60,835 bases of DNA from Oscillospiraceae bacterium (GCA_015068135.1 SVLB01000012.1:1-60835); one strand, 5' to 3'. Counted from the first letter of the stretch, positions 22,480 to 31,107 are shown. The notes: generated by a model not told the origin, from the sequence alone. A program made the numbers and translations.

Positions 22480-23136
22480 TTATTCGGTCAGGCTTTGCAA
22501 AGCTTTGGGGTCGGTGATCTGGATGGTGCCTCTTGTGAGGGTCACCATGCCCTCGCCCTGGAAATAGCGGAGCATCCGGGTGACCACCTCCCGGGCGGTA
22601 CCCATGTGGTTTGCGATCTTCTCGTGGGTCAGCTTCAGGGTATCGCTGCCCTCCAATTGGGACTCCTCCAAAAGGAAGCCAGCCAGCCGCTTATCAAAGC
22701 TTTTCCACATGATCTGCTCCATCAGCCACATGACCTCGGAAAACCGGCTGGTGATCAGGCTGTTAATGTAGCTTGCCACCGGTGCGGATTCGTCCATAAA
22801 GTTCTTAAAGAGGCAGGAGGGGATCACCCAAAGGTCGCAATACTTTTCTGCCTCGATGACCACCTCGAACTGGACATTGGGCATAACGCAGGAGGCAGAG
22901 AACAGACAAATATCCATTTCAAACAGCCGGTACAAGGTCACCTCCCGACCCTCCTGGGACAGGGTATAGACCCGTAACTGTCCGGAGCGAATGAGAAGCA
23001 GACCCAAGCAGTCCATACTGCCGTTGTGCAGGACAGTCCCTGCCTTGGCCTTCAGCGGATGGCTCACATCCAGGATCCTGGCCTGCTGGCTGGGGGTAAG
23101 CTTGTCCCAAATGGGGAAGTATTTGGCAAAATCCAT
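22480..23136 (-). CDS. CRP/FNR-family regulator
   Basis: 218 residues from the ATG at 23136 (GAAAGGAG upstream). Cyclic-nucleotide-binding-type beta barrel (~15-130: AGTVLHNGSMDCLGLLLIRSGQLRVYTLSQEGREVTLYRLF), dimer helix, and C-terminal winged HTH (~165-215: LTHEKIANHMGTAREVVTRMLRYFQGEGMVTLTRGTIQI). Four cysteines are spread over the sensory domain, but the FNR N-terminal Cys cluster is absent. Typical of the short CRP-like regulators of anaerobic Clostridia. It follows lplA by 11 nt; its ribosome binding site overlaps the lplA stop, so the two are coexpressed. Confidence 0.88.
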   Translation of the reverse strand: MDFAKYFPIWDKLTPSQQARILDVSHPLKAKAGTVLHNGSMDCLGLLLIRSGQLRVYTLSQEGREVTLYRLFEMDICLFSASCVMPNVQFEVVIEAEKYCDLWVIPSCLFKNFMDESAPVASYINSLITSRFSEVMWLMEQIMWKSFDKRLAGFLLEESQLEGSDTLKLTHEKIANHMGTAREVVTRMLRYFQGEGMVTLTRGTIQITDPKALQSLTE

Positions 23137-23147
23137 GGCGACTCCTT

Positions 23148-24128
23148 TCAAAATGCATGCCGGAGCAGGCGGCAAAGATCTTCCCGGACCTGGGGATCCT
23201 CCAGCTTAGCCAAAGCGGATTGCAAGGCCTCCGGCTGGAACCGGCAGCCGGTGAGGGCGGCCTCCACCTGGGAAGGCAGGGTCCAGTCCATGGCATCGGT
23301 GTAGAGCCGGACTTGGGTCACAGTTCCTGCGGTCACATTCATTTCCAGGCAAACGGTCCCCCAAAAGAAGTATTTCTCACAGGAAACACTGCATGGTAGC
23401 TTCTGCCCGAACAGATGCTCCCATTGAGAAAACTCCCGGGCTTTTTCTTTGATTTGGACAAGATCCTCCTGGGAGAGGGAAATAGGGGTGGCGGAAAGGC
23501 CGTATACCGCCTCAAAGGCCTTTGCCATGTGGGTTTTCATGGCATCGCAGGTGAGCCCCGGTACAAACTCGGAAAGATTGCACACCCGGGAGCGCACAGA
23601 GCTGACCCCTTTTGCCGCGAGCTTTGCCTTGGGAGGACTCAGATATCGGGAAAGCTTTTCCGTGTCCGCATGGACGAGGATCGTTCCGTGGTGATAGGCG
23701 CGGCCCTGGGCATGATAAAAGGCGTTGCCGGAAAATTTTCTGCCCTGGGCCAAAAGATCGTTGCGCCCGGAGCGCTCCACGGGGATGCCTGCCAGAGCGC
23801 AGGCCTGGGCGATCACTGCAAATTGCCGGTCCAGGTCGTAATCCTCCTGATGGCACAAAAAGGTAAAGTTGAGATTTCCCATATCGTGATAGACCGCACC
23901 GCCCCCGGACAGCCGACGGGCAAGCTTGCCGCCCTCGGACTCCAAAAGGCTGACCCGGCATTCTGCCCAGGCGTTTTGGTTTTTGCCGATGACCACCGTG
24001 TTGCGGTTTTGCCATAAATACAGGGTACAGCAGTTGGCAGGGGTGGTGGTAAGAAGCTGATACTCTATGGCTAAGTTTTCGTAGGGATCCAGGCCGGTTC
24101 CTACATATAACTGAAGTTTTTCGATCAT
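23148..24128 (-). CDS. lplA: Lipoate-protein ligase A
   Basis: 326 residues, full length. LplA/BPL-type catalytic domain with RRLSGGGAVYHDMGNLNFTF (~71-90), the lipoyl-AMP-binding region GRNDLLAQGRKFSGNAFY (~120-138) with the key Lys, and GTILVHAD. C-terminal accessory domain ~250-326. Activates lipoate with ATP and attaches it to H protein or 2-oxoacid dehydrogenase E2 subunits. No such acceptor is in the window. Its ATG has little ribosome binding site, and an upstream palindrome TGCCAATTTGGCA (24167-24179) is a candidate operator. Confidence 0.92.
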   Translation of the reverse strand: MIEKLQLYVGTGLDPYENLAIEYQLLTTTPANCCTLYLWQNRNTVVIGKNQNAWAECRVSLLESEGGKLARRLSGGGAVYHDMGNLNFTFLCHQEDYDLDRQFAVIAQACALAGIPVERSGRNDLLAQGRKFSGNAFYHAQGRAYHHGTILVHADTEKLSRYLSPPKAKLAAKGVSSVRSRVCNLSEFVPGLTCDAMKTHMAKAFEAVYGLSATPISLSQEDLVQIKEKAREFSQWEHLFGQKLPCSVSCEKYFFWGTVCLEMNVTAGTVTQVRLYTDAMDWTLPSQVEAALTGCRFQPEALQSALAKLEDPQVREDLCRLLRHAF

Positions 24129-24166
24129 ATTGTATGCGCCTCAGATCAAAGTATGGTATGAATAAT

Positions 24167-24179
24167 TGCCAATTTGGCA
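24167..24179. promoter_or_regulatory. Short palindrome upstream of lplA
   Basis: TGCCAATTTGGCA, a 5-bp inverted repeat with a 3-bp centre, 39 bp before lplA on the minus strand. Possible operator of the linked CRP-like or divergent DeoR regulator. Confidence 0.35.
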
Positions 24180-24242
24180 GGAATGTGCTAAACTTCTGCA
24201 TTATGATTATACGGTCAGTTTCTAAGATTGTCAAATAAAAGA

Positions 24243-24309
24243 TTGACAAAATGTGATATAAAGTGTTATATTGATGTTATAAAATCATAATTATAACATG
24301 GGGTGTTAT
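24243..24309 (+). promoter_or_regulatory. Promoter and repeated TGTTATA operator of the DeoR gene
   Basis: TTGACA (24243-24248), 18-bp spacer, TATATT (24267-24272). TGTTATA occurs at 24264-24270 and 24275-24281, its complement TATAACA at 24292-24298, and TGTTAT again at 24304-24309. The repeats cover the -10, the start and the leader just before the ATG, as expected for self-repression. Confidence 0.7.
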
Positions 24310-24310
24310 T

Positions 24311-25060
24311 ATGTACAGTATTCGCCAGGAGCAGATGAAGGAATTTATCGAGCGCAACCATGTGGTCACCATCAAGCAGCTGCAGCTTTTATTCCCAGAA
24401 GTATCCCTAATGACCATTCACCGGGACCTGGACGCGTTGGAGCGCAATGGCAGTGTGGTCAAATTCCGTGGCGGTGCCAAATCCGTGCGCCACGCGGGAG
24501 ATCTGGAATTCAATGTGCGGATGCACGCCAACAATCCGGGAAAAAATGCCATTGCCCAAAAGGCATTGAGCCTGATCCAGCCCCATACCTCCCTGTTTTT
24601 GGATGCCAGTACCACGAATCTTGCTTTGGCGCGGGTACTGCCGGATATCAATTTGAATATTTTTACCACCGGTCCGAGCATCGCTTTGGAGCTGTGCCGC
24701 CTCCACAACCCGGTGGTGACCGTGTGCTGCGGCACGATCAACCGGAAAAACCTGGCGGTGTCCGGTCAGAATACCCTTCAAATGCTGGAAAAGGTGAATA
24801 TCGATATGGCCTTTGTGGGCGTTTCCGGCAGCAGTGTGGAGGCCGGCTTTACCTGCGGAACGGAAAGCGATATGCTGGTCAAACAGATGGTCATCCACAA
24901 GGCCCGGACCAGCGTGATCATGTGCGGCAGAGATAAGCTCAGCTGTCTGATGCCCTATACCTTTGCGACTTTCTCCGATGTGGAGTATCTGATCAGTGAC
25001 GAACAGCTGCCTCTGGAATATGCGGAGGCTGCCCAAAGGGCCGGTGTGACGGTTTTGTGA
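24311..25060 (+). CDS. DeoR-family transcriptional regulator
   Basis: 249 residues. N-terminal winged HTH (~1-57: MYSIRQEQMKEFIERNHVV, VSLMTIHRDLDALERNGSVVKFRGGA) and the C-terminal DeoR sensor domain with LDASTTNLALARVL (~97), a phosphosugar-binding fold, and FVGVSGSSVEAGFTC (~175). DeoR proteins usually sense sugar phosphates and repress a sugar operon. The gene overlaps the following CapA/MurF-like gene, so it may control it, although no sugar-catabolic gene is adjacent. Confidence 0.9.
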   Translation: MYSIRQEQMKEFIERNHVVTIKQLQLLFPEVSLMTIHRDLDALERNGSVVKFRGGAKSVRHAGDLEFNVRMHANNPGKNAIAQKALSLIQPHTSLFLDASTTNLALARVLPDINLNIFTTGPSIALELCRLHNPVVTVCCGTINRKNLAVSGQNTLQMLEKVNIDMAFVGVSGSSVEAGFTCGTESDMLVKQMVIHKARTSVIMCGRDKLSCLMPYTFATFSDVEYLISDEQLPLEYAEAAQRAGVTVL

Positions 25061-25074
25061 TAAGGAGAATGGCT

Positions 25075-27240
25075 GTGAACGCTTCCTTTTGGCATGGGTA
25101 CGACCCCCAATGCAAAGAATATGAACGGGAATTGCCCACGGTATTTCCCTGGCAGCAGCCGGTAAAAGAGGATCAGCCACGGTATGTCAAGGGTGGGGAT
25201 GGGTACTGGTATGCCCCGGAGCAGAAGGATACGGGAAAGGCCCTTTTGCGCCTGGTGGGAGATCTGATGTGTGAGCCGGCCATGTGCCGCCGCAACCGCT
25301 ATGGGGACAGCTACTTTTTCCACCCCTGCTTTCAATATGTCAGAGGCTTGCTGAAGGACACAGACCTGACTCTGGGCAATCTGGAAACGACCGTGACCGA
25401 CCTGACCCCCTATGCGGGTCAGTACCATGTGATCCCCAAGGAACCCACGGCGACCAAATTTCAGTACCATTGCAACGGCCCGGAGAGCTATTTGGAGGCC
25501 CTTCGATATGCGGGCTTTGATGTGCTGGTCAACGGCAATAACCACAATTGCGATTCCGGTATCATGGGGCTGTGGCAGACCCTGGACCGGCTGGATGCCC
25601 ACGACTTTTTACATACGGGCACTTTTCGCCCCAGCGATGACCGTGTGCTTCTCATTCGGGTCAACGGGATCCGGTTGGCGGTGCTCTCCTACGGAAGCCG
25701 CTATAACGACCTGGATCGGATGTGGACCCAAAAGGGTGTGGACACCTGGCTGAATTACTTTAATAAGGAAAAGGTCATCCGGGATGTGGAATATGCCCGA
25801 AGCAAGGGTGCGGAGTATGTGATCGCCTATATCCACTGGGGCAAGGACTACGATATGGAGCCCAACGAAAAGCAGCTGGCGATTTTGCCGGAGCTTGCGG
25901 ATACGGGAGTGGATTATATCGTAGGCAGCCATACCCACTGTCTGCAAAAGTATGAACGGATCCAAAACTCCCGGGGAGAAACCGTCCCCGTCATGTTCTC
26001 CATGGGCAATTTTGTGACCAATGAAACGAAAGAACTTTGTAAGCATACGGGGATCCTTCAGCTGGAACTTACACGGCGGGATTCCCATATCCAGGTGGAG
26101 GAGCGCTTCATTCCCTGCTATGTATTCGATGAATTTGGCACCGGGCGGTACTGCGTAGTACCGGCAGAGCCCAAATTCTCCGGGGAGGATACTCCCAAGC
26201 TGCGCCAGGTCAAGGCGTATGTGGCAGACCGCATCGGTCCGGGGCTACCAGAGCCTCAGGTCTGCTCTGCGTCGTTGGAGCAGCTCTGCAGGGCCATGGA
26301 ATTGCCGCCTCCTGAGGGAAGCGCCTATGTGCCGGTGATGGGCCTTGCCACGGGATATATGGCAACGGATCGGGGCTATGTGTACTTTGCCCGGGGAGAT
26401 GAAAACCGCCAGGAAAAGCTGGCGGTGGTGAAAAACCGGGTGGCGGCAGTGGTGTCCGAGACCCCCTGGGAGGAAATGGATGTCCTTTTGTGCGAGGATG
26501 TGAAGGCCGCCTGGCAAAGAGCCTGCGCATGGCTTCGCCCCCGGTGCCTTACCCAAGTGATCGCCATTACGGGCAGTCGGGGAAAGACCCTGACGAAACA
26601 GCTTTTATGCCATGCCCTTTCCCAAAAGTACAGAGTCCTGACCCACCCGGACAGTCTCCAGGTGGATACCGGTATTTGGATGAATGCCATGGCCCATCAC
26701 GATTATTGTGTCATGGAGCTTCGGGACAGCGACCCCATGGGCCTTTCGGGGCTGTTGTCGGCGATCCGGCCGGATGCGGTGCTATGTACCGATGATTTTG
26801 CCCCCGGACAGGGGCCCCACCTGCCCTTTGACTGGCAAAAGGCCTGCCTTGGAGGCGTGGCGGAATTTGTAAAGGATCTGGGCATCCCAGAGCCCTTTGC
26901 AGGCTTTCCCTATATGAGCAACACCCAAAATATTCTGCAATGCAAGGGTGTGACGGTGGTATATGACCTGGCCTGCCGGGATGTGGAGGCGGTTTGGAGG
27001 ACTGCCCAAAAGTGTTCCGGACGAAAGCTGTATATGGGCATCCTTCCGAAAAAGCATCCGGAGGCAGACATTGTTTGGGATGCGGCTTCTATGACCGAAT
27101 GGGAACGGGAGCAGGTGATCCTGGAAACCTTGCAGGAGGGGGATGTTCTCATCCTCTGCGGCGGCAGAGAGCTGGACCTGGATGTGACCCTCAGACGGCT
27201 GTTCGGTCTGTCCGACGGCTATATCCGGGGCGGAAGATAG
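25075..27240 (+). CDS. CapA-like phosphoesterase fused to a MurF/CapB-like ligase
   Basis: About 721 residues. The N-terminal ~60-330 is a CapA (PGA_cap) calcineurin-like fold: LRLVGDLMCEPAM, TLGNLETTVTD, VNGNNHNCDSG, YIHWGKDYD, VGSHTHCLQ and FSMGNFVTN. From ~415 the sequence resembles a Mur-ligase N-terminal region (ATDRGYVYFARGDENR) and a P-loop ATPase domain (VIAITGSRGKTLTKQLL, ~495-511), with a C-terminal part like Mur ligases (GDVLILCGGRELDL). Start: GTG at 25075 is 7 nt after AAGGAG; ATG at 25069 is too near the site, and GTG 25057 overlaps the deoR stop. CapA and CapB/PgsB work in polyglutamate capsule synthesis and MurF in wall synthesis; a role in envelope or polyamino-acid synthesis is inferred. 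Confidence 0.75.
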   Translation: MNASFWHGYDPQCKEYERELPTVFPWQQPVKEDQPRYVKGGDGYWYAPEQKDTGKALLRLVGDLMCEPAMCRRNRYGDSYFFHPCFQYVRGLLKDTDLTLGNLETTVTDLTPYAGQYHVIPKEPTATKFQYHCNGPESYLEALRYAGFDVLVNGNNHNCDSGIMGLWQTLDRLDAHDFLHTGTFRPSDDRVLLIRVNGIRLAVLSYGSRYNDLDRMWTQKGVDTWLNYFNKEKVIRDVEYARSKGAEYVIAYIHWGKDYDMEPNEKQLAILPELADTGVDYIVGSHTHCLQKYERIQNSRGETVPVMFSMGNFVTNETKELCKHTGILQLELTRRDSHIQVEERFIPCYVFDEFGTGRYCVVPAEPKFSGEDTPKLRQVKAYVADRIGPGLPEPQVCSASLEQLCRAMELPPPEGSAYVPVMGLATGYMATDRGYVYFARGDENRQEKLAVVKNRVAAVVSETPWEEMDVLLCEDVKAAWQRACAWLRPRCLTQVIAITGSRGKTLTKQLLCHALSQKYRVLTHPDSLQVDTGIWMNAMAHHDYCVMELRDSDPMGLSGLLSAIRPDAVLCTDDFAPGQGPHLPFDWQKACLGGVAEFVKDLGIPEPFAGFPYMSNTQNILQCKGVTVVYDLACRDVEAVWRTAQKCSGRKLYMGILPKKHPEADIVWDAASMTEWEREQVILETLQEGDVLILCGGRELDLDVTLRRLFGLSDGYIRGGR

Positions 27241-27287
27241 ATCCTCCCGGAGGAGACTGCCCGAAAGCAGGAAAGACCTTTTAACAG

Positions 27288-27316
27288 TTGCCTTTTTGGG
27301 GTCTGTGTGCTATAAT
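27288..27316 (+). promoter_or_regulatory. Promoter of the NUDIX operon
   Basis: TTGCCT (27288-27293), 17-bp spacer, TATAAT (27311-27316). About 32 bp before the ATG at 27348, after AAAGGAGG. Confidence 0.75.
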
Positions 27317-27347
27317 AAGCTATCTTTTTTGAAAGGAGGCGCTTGGG

Positions 27348-27860
27348 ATGGAGTACAATGACATCTATGACAAAGACAGAAGGCTTACGGGACGTACCCA
27401 TCTGCGGGGCACCTCCTGGAAACGCGGAGAATTCGGCCTTGTGGCCTGCGTATGGGTCCATGATGGCGAGGGCAAGCTGCTTTTGACCAAACGGGCCCCG
27501 GAAAAGACCTTTCCGGGCACCTGGGAAAACTCCGGCGGTGCGGTCAAGGCAGGGGAGACCAGCCTCCAGGCCATCGTCCGGGAGCTTTTTGAAGAGACCG
27601 GGATCCGGGCAGAGGCCGAAGAATTTGAACTCATCGACTCCGGAAAGGACGGCAATACCCATTTTGACTACTACTGCCTGAAAAAGGCTATCCCCCTGGA
27701 GCAGGTGGTCCTGCTTCCCGGAGAGACCGTGGATGCCAAATGGGTCACCTTCTCCCAGGTCCATGAGATGATCGCAAACCGTCAGATGTGTTATGTTATT
27801 GCACGGCAATTCCGCCGTCAGGAACCGGCTCTGCTTGCAAGGCAGAACCAAAAAGAATAA
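27348..27860 (+). CDS. NUDIX hydrolase
   Basis: 170 residues with a full Nudix box (GGAVKAGETS...RELFEETGI, ~63-86). The N-terminus (DIYDKDRRLTGRTHLRGTSWKRGEFGLVACVWV) is that of the isopentenyl-diphosphate isomerase-like/YfcD subgroup of NUDIX proteins. Removes phosphate-linked groups from a nucleoside diphosphate derivative; substrate not predictable. First gene of the NUDIX-PRTase-aldo/keto reductase operon; next start after 12 nt. Confidence 0.88.
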   Translation: MEYNDIYDKDRRLTGRTHLRGTSWKRGEFGLVACVWVHDGEGKLLLTKRAPEKTFPGTWENSGGAVKAGETSLQAIVRELFEETGIRAEAEEFELIDSGKDGNTHFDYYCLKKAIPLEQVVLLPGETVDAKWVTFSQVHEMIANRQMCYVIARQFRRQEPALLARQNQKE

Positions 27861-27872
27861 GGAGGAAACAAC

Positions 27873-28508
27873 ATGATCGAACTGCAGCATTTACCCATCC
27901 AGCGTGGTAACGTTCCCCTTCGTTTTGCCCGTGGCCACTTTGCCACCAACCACAGCCATATCAACTACTATATTGATATCACCTTCCAGAAGACCCGTCT
28001 GAGCGAAGCAAAGGCTATTGCTAAGGAGTTGGTTTCCAGTTTTCAGACCACCCGTCTGATCGATACCATTTTGTGCCTGGACGGCACAGCGGTCATCGGC
28101 ACCTGCATTGCCGATGAGCTGAGCAAGAGCGGTTTTCGGAGCATCAACAGCCATCGGACCATCTATGTTTTGGAGCCTGAGTACAATGCCAACAGCCAGA
28201 TGATCTTCCGGGACAACTGCAAGCCCATGATCAAGGGCAAGAACGTTTTGGTGCTCATGGCCAGTATGACCACGGGCTTCACTGCCAAGCGTTCCATCGA
28301 GGCCATTGGCTACTACGGCGGCTATGTTGCCGGTGTTGCGGCGCTGTACTCTGCAGTCCGTGAGGCCGGCGGCTACCCGGTGGCCTCCGTCTATACCCTG
28401 GAAGACCTGCCCGATTACAAGAGCTTTGATTACCGGGAATGCCCCTACTGCAAGGAGGGCAAGAAGATCGATGCCCTGGTCAACAGCTTCGGCTACTCTG
28501 CACTGTGA
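27873..28508 (+). CDS. Phosphoribosyltransferase-family protein (orotate PRTase-like)
   Basis: 211 residues. Type I PRTase pattern: TTRLIDTILCLDGTAVIGTC (hydrophobic core strand), a conserved beta-loop GKNVLVLMASMTTGFTAKRS (~115-134) in the position of the PRPP loop (normally VxDDxxTTGxT; here the acidic pair is replaced by MAS-Met), and a C-terminal CPYC motif (~196). The loss of the acidic pair argues against ordinary orotate PRTase activity. A C-terminal CxxC is unusual for the family and could bind metal. Second gene in the operon; AAGGAGG precedes the ATG. Confidence 0.65.
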   Translation: MIELQHLPIQRGNVPLRFARGHFATNHSHINYYIDITFQKTRLSEAKAIAKELVSSFQTTRLIDTILCLDGTAVIGTCIADELSKSGFRSINSHRTIYVLEPEYNANSQMIFRDNCKPMIKGKNVLVLMASMTTGFTAKRSIEAIGYYGGYVAGVAALYSAVREAGGYPVASVYTLEDLPDYKSFDYRECPYCKEGKKIDALVNSFGYSAL

Positions 28509-28516
28509 GGGACGTT

Positions 28517-29524
28517 ATGGAATATAGAGTACTGGGAAAAACCGGGCTGAAGATCTCACGGATGGGTTTTGGCGGGATTCCCATTCAGCGTATCGATGCC
28601 GAAGGCACGAAACAGCTGGTCCGGGGCCTGGTGGATGCGGGGATCAACTATATCGATACCGCCCGGGCCTATACGGTCAGTGAAGAGTACCTGGGCTATG
28701 CCCTGGAGGGCCTGCGGGATCAGTTCGTCCTGGCCACCAAGACCTATTCCCGTTCCAAGGCGGATGCGGCCCGGGATATTGAGATCTCCCTGAAGAATCT
28801 GCGCACAGATTATATTGACCTGTATCAGATCCATAACCCCAGCGCCCAGGAGCTGGACTTTGTCCAGACCCCGGAGGGCGCGCTGGCGGCTTTGCTGGAA
28901 GCCAAAGCCGCCGGAAAGATCGGACATATCGGCATTACCCTTCATGCGGTGGAGCTGTTTGAAAAAGCGTTGGAGCTGCCCTGGGTGGAGACCATCATGT
29001 TCCCTTATAATATTGTGGAGACCCAGGCAGAAAAGCTGATCGAAAAATGCGCCCAAAAGAATATCGGCTTTATCTGTATGAAGCCCTTGGCCGGTGGCGC
29101 CATTGACGATGGCCGCCTTGCCCTGCGGTTTGTCACTGCCAATCCCAATGTGACGGTGGTGATCCCGGGTATGGCCGCCCCGGAGGAGCTTGCGCAAAAT
29201 GTGGCGGCGGCTGCCGATGGGAGTCCTTTGACCCAGGAGGAAAAGGAAGGCTTCCGGAAGATCCGGGACTTTTTGGGGACCCAGTTCTGCCGCCGGTGTA
29301 ATTACTGCGCGCCCTGTGCCTCCGGTGTTCCGATTTCTTCCGTGTTTTTGATCGAGGGCTATTACAGCCGCTACAATTTGAAGGAGTGGGCCGTGGAACG
29401 GTATAATGCTCTGCCCAAGCATGCCTCCGACTGTATCGGCTGCGGTGCCTGCGAGGATCGTTGCCCCTATAACCTGCCCATTCGGAAAATGCTCCAAAAC
29501 GCAAAAGCAGTTTTTGGAAAATAA
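28517..29524 (+). CDS. Aldo/keto reductase with C-terminal 4Fe-4S domain
   Basis: 335 residues from the ATG at 28517; an upstream in-frame ATG at 28439 would overlap the PRTase gene. AKR barrel with the catalytic Asp (YIDTA), Tyr (YTVSEEYLG) and Lys (LATKTY), and IHN. The C-terminal ~70 residues hold two Cys clusters (CRRCNYCAPC, ~259 and CIGCGACEDRCPY, ~302) of the 4Fe-4S ferredoxin type, common in anaerobe AKRs. Probable electron transfer from ferredoxin to a carbonyl substrate. Last gene of the operon. Confidence 0.9.
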   Translation: MEYRVLGKTGLKISRMGFGGIPIQRIDAEGTKQLVRGLVDAGINYIDTARAYTVSEEYLGYALEGLRDQFVLATKTYSRSKADAARDIEISLKNLRTDYIDLYQIHNPSAQELDFVQTPEGALAALLEAKAAGKIGHIGITLHAVELFEKALELPWVETIMFPYNIVETQAEKLIEKCAQKNIGFICMKPLAGGAIDDGRLALRFVTANPNVTVVIPGMAAPEELAQNVAAAADGSPLTQEEKEGFRKIRDFLGTQFCRRCNYCAPCASGVPISSVFLIEGYYSRYNLKEWAVERYNALPKHASDCIGCGACEDRCPYNLPIRKMLQNAKAVFGK

Positions 29525-29530
29525 AACAAT

Positions 29531-29573
29531 ATGCCGGTATCGACGCTTTTGCGTTGATACCGGCATTTTTTGC
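29531..29573 (+). terminator. Terminator of the NUDIX operon
   Basis: A 16-bp stem (29531-29546 with 29551-29566), loop TTTT, followed by TTTTTTGCG. The GH30 stop on the other strand is 9 bp away, so it may serve both genes. Confidence 0.88.
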
Positions 29574-29574
29574 G

Positions 29575-30939
29575 TTACAGCAGCACCGTCATAATGGAAT
29601 GGGGCGGCATTTGCCAATCGGTATTGACACCGTTGTGGCGGACGATGGCAGGGAGGGTCTCCTCCGTGGGATTCATGACGATCAAAACCCGGCTGCCGTC
29701 AGGATTGCGGAAGGCGGTGGTGTGGAGCCGGTAATCGTGCTTGGTGGTGGCGACTCTGACAGCACCCCGCTGAATAAATTTGGAGAAATGACCGATGTAG
29801 TAATAAATGGGAGTGTATTCCAGCTCCTTGGTCTGGGTGTTGTAAAGCACCGGCGCGTAACAGCCCTTGCTCTTGTCCTCGAAGATCTTGCCCTCCACAG
29901 CGGTGGATTTTTCCGTGCGGTTATGGAAGGGGCCGCCCTGCTCGGAAAGGAGCAGATTCCAGTCGCAGAACCATCCGGTGAAGTTGTTGAAATCCTCACA
30001 GATCTCCTTGCCGTACTTTTCCGCCACGGATATGGGGTCCTCGTTGATGATACAGCAGATCTCGCTGCTGATCAGTTCCTTTCCAAACTGCTCATGGACC
30101 AGCCGGGGACCTTCAAAATGGTCACCGGAGTACCAGTGGTGGCCTACAGCCCAGACCCGATCGGCTACGGCAGGGGAGGCAAGCACAGCCTTGGCCCGGT
30201 CGTAGACCCGCTCTTTGTTGTGATCCCAAATGATGATGCCAATGTGGGAAAGACCGGCTTCCTCCAAAGCGGGAGCCAAATACTTCTCCACAAATTCCGC
30301 CTCCTGCTCCGGGGTGTAGGAGCAGCTTTCCCAGGGCTGACGGGCATTGGGCTCGTTCTGTACGGAAACGGCGCTGATCCGGATGCCCTCTTTTTCCATC
30401 TCCCGGATGTACCGGACGAAATACCTGGCCCAAACCGCCTTGTATTCCTCCTTCAAAGCACCGCCCCGGATGGGGGACTCGTTTTCCTTCATATAGGCCG
30501 GAGGAGACCAGGGGGAGGAGAACAAAACAAGATCCTCACCGGTATACTTTTGGGCATCTTTGATAAAAGGAATAATGTACTTTCTGTCCCGGTCCAGGCT
30601 GAAGGTGGACAGGTCCTTGTCCCCATCCTGCACGTAGGTGTAGATATCCAGGGAAAAGTCGCAGGAATTGATATGGGTACGGCCAAAGTTGTAGCCAAGA
30701 CCCTTTTCCCGGCTGAAATACTTCTCCATGAAATCCTGCTTTTGGGCATCGGTCAAAAGAGAATACAGATAAGCCGAGGACTCGGTGAACGCACCGCCCA
30801 TGCCCCGGATGGGCTGATAGGTCACATCGTCATAGACATTGATCACACCCCGTTCTCTGGTGGGCTTGATATTGCCGTCTTCGGAAACCAGCTCCCGAAA
30901 GTAAACCTGCTCAGCAGGGATCGATTGATAGGCGCGCAT
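29575..30939 (-). CDS. GH30-family glycoside hydrolase (glucosylceramidase-like)
   Basis: 454 residues from the ATG at 30939, which has AAGGAG 9 nt upstream and follows a promoter at 30996-30968. GH30 (beta/alpha)8 barrel: GMGGAFTESSAYLY (~45-58), GRTHINSCDFS, SPWSPPAYMK (~138-147), acid/base Glu in VQNEPNARQPWESC (~190-203) and nucleophile Glu in ISSEICC (~287). C-terminal beta domain ~375-454. No signal peptide, so cytosolic: probably works on imported beta-glucoside, xyloside or fucoside fragments. Monocistronic. Confidence 0.92.
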   Translation of the reverse strand: MRAYQSIPAEQVYFRELVSEDGNIKPTRERGVINVYDDVTYQPIRGMGGAFTESSAYLYSLLTDAQKQDFMEKYFSREKGLGYNFGRTHINSCDFSLDIYTYVQDGDKDLSTFSLDRDRKYIIPFIKDAQKYTGEDLVLFSSPWSPPAYMKENESPIRGGALKEEYKAVWARYFVRYIREMEKEGIRISAVSVQNEPNARQPWESCSYTPEQEAEFVEKYLAPALEEAGLSHIGIIIWDHNKERVYDRAKAVLASPAVADRVWAVGHHWYSGDHFEGPRLVHEQFGKELISSEICCIINEDPISVAEKYGKEICEDFNNFTGWFCDWNLLLSEQGGPFHNRTEKSTAVEGKIFEDKSKGCYAPVLYNTQTKELEYTPIYYYIGHFSKFIQRGAVRVATTKHDYRLHTTAFRNPDGSRVLIVMNPTEETLPAIVRHNGVNTDWQMPPHSIMTVLL

Positions 30940-30967
30940 AAAATCACTCCTTACGGTATTTTCTTTC

Positions 30968-30996
30968 ATTATACCCAATGGAGGGAAAGTTGTAAA
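30968..30996 (-). promoter_or_regulatory. Promoter of the GH30 gene
   Basis: Minus strand TTTACA (30996-30991), 17-bp spacer, TATAAT (30973-30968). Supports the GH30 start at 30939 over longer forms. Confidence 0.75.
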
Positions 30997-31041
30997 TTAC
31001 AATAAAGGATACATTATATATTTCGTAAAACCCGGGCCAGG

Positions 31042-31107
31042 CCCATAAAAGATATTGGAGATAATGGGATAATAAGATATGGAAGATAGCCTGTATCTCC
31101 AATATCT
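31042..31107. repeat. Dispersed palindromic repeat, copy A
   Basis: ATAAAAGATATTGGAGATAA begins a ~50-bp stretch that is repeated at 45597. A perfect 14-bp stem joins 31050-31063 and 31094-31107. The surrounding intergenic (30997-31314) also has a stem AATTGCC/GGCAATT (31158-31178) and a TATCTTACATCTGC run like copy B. Confidence 0.65.
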
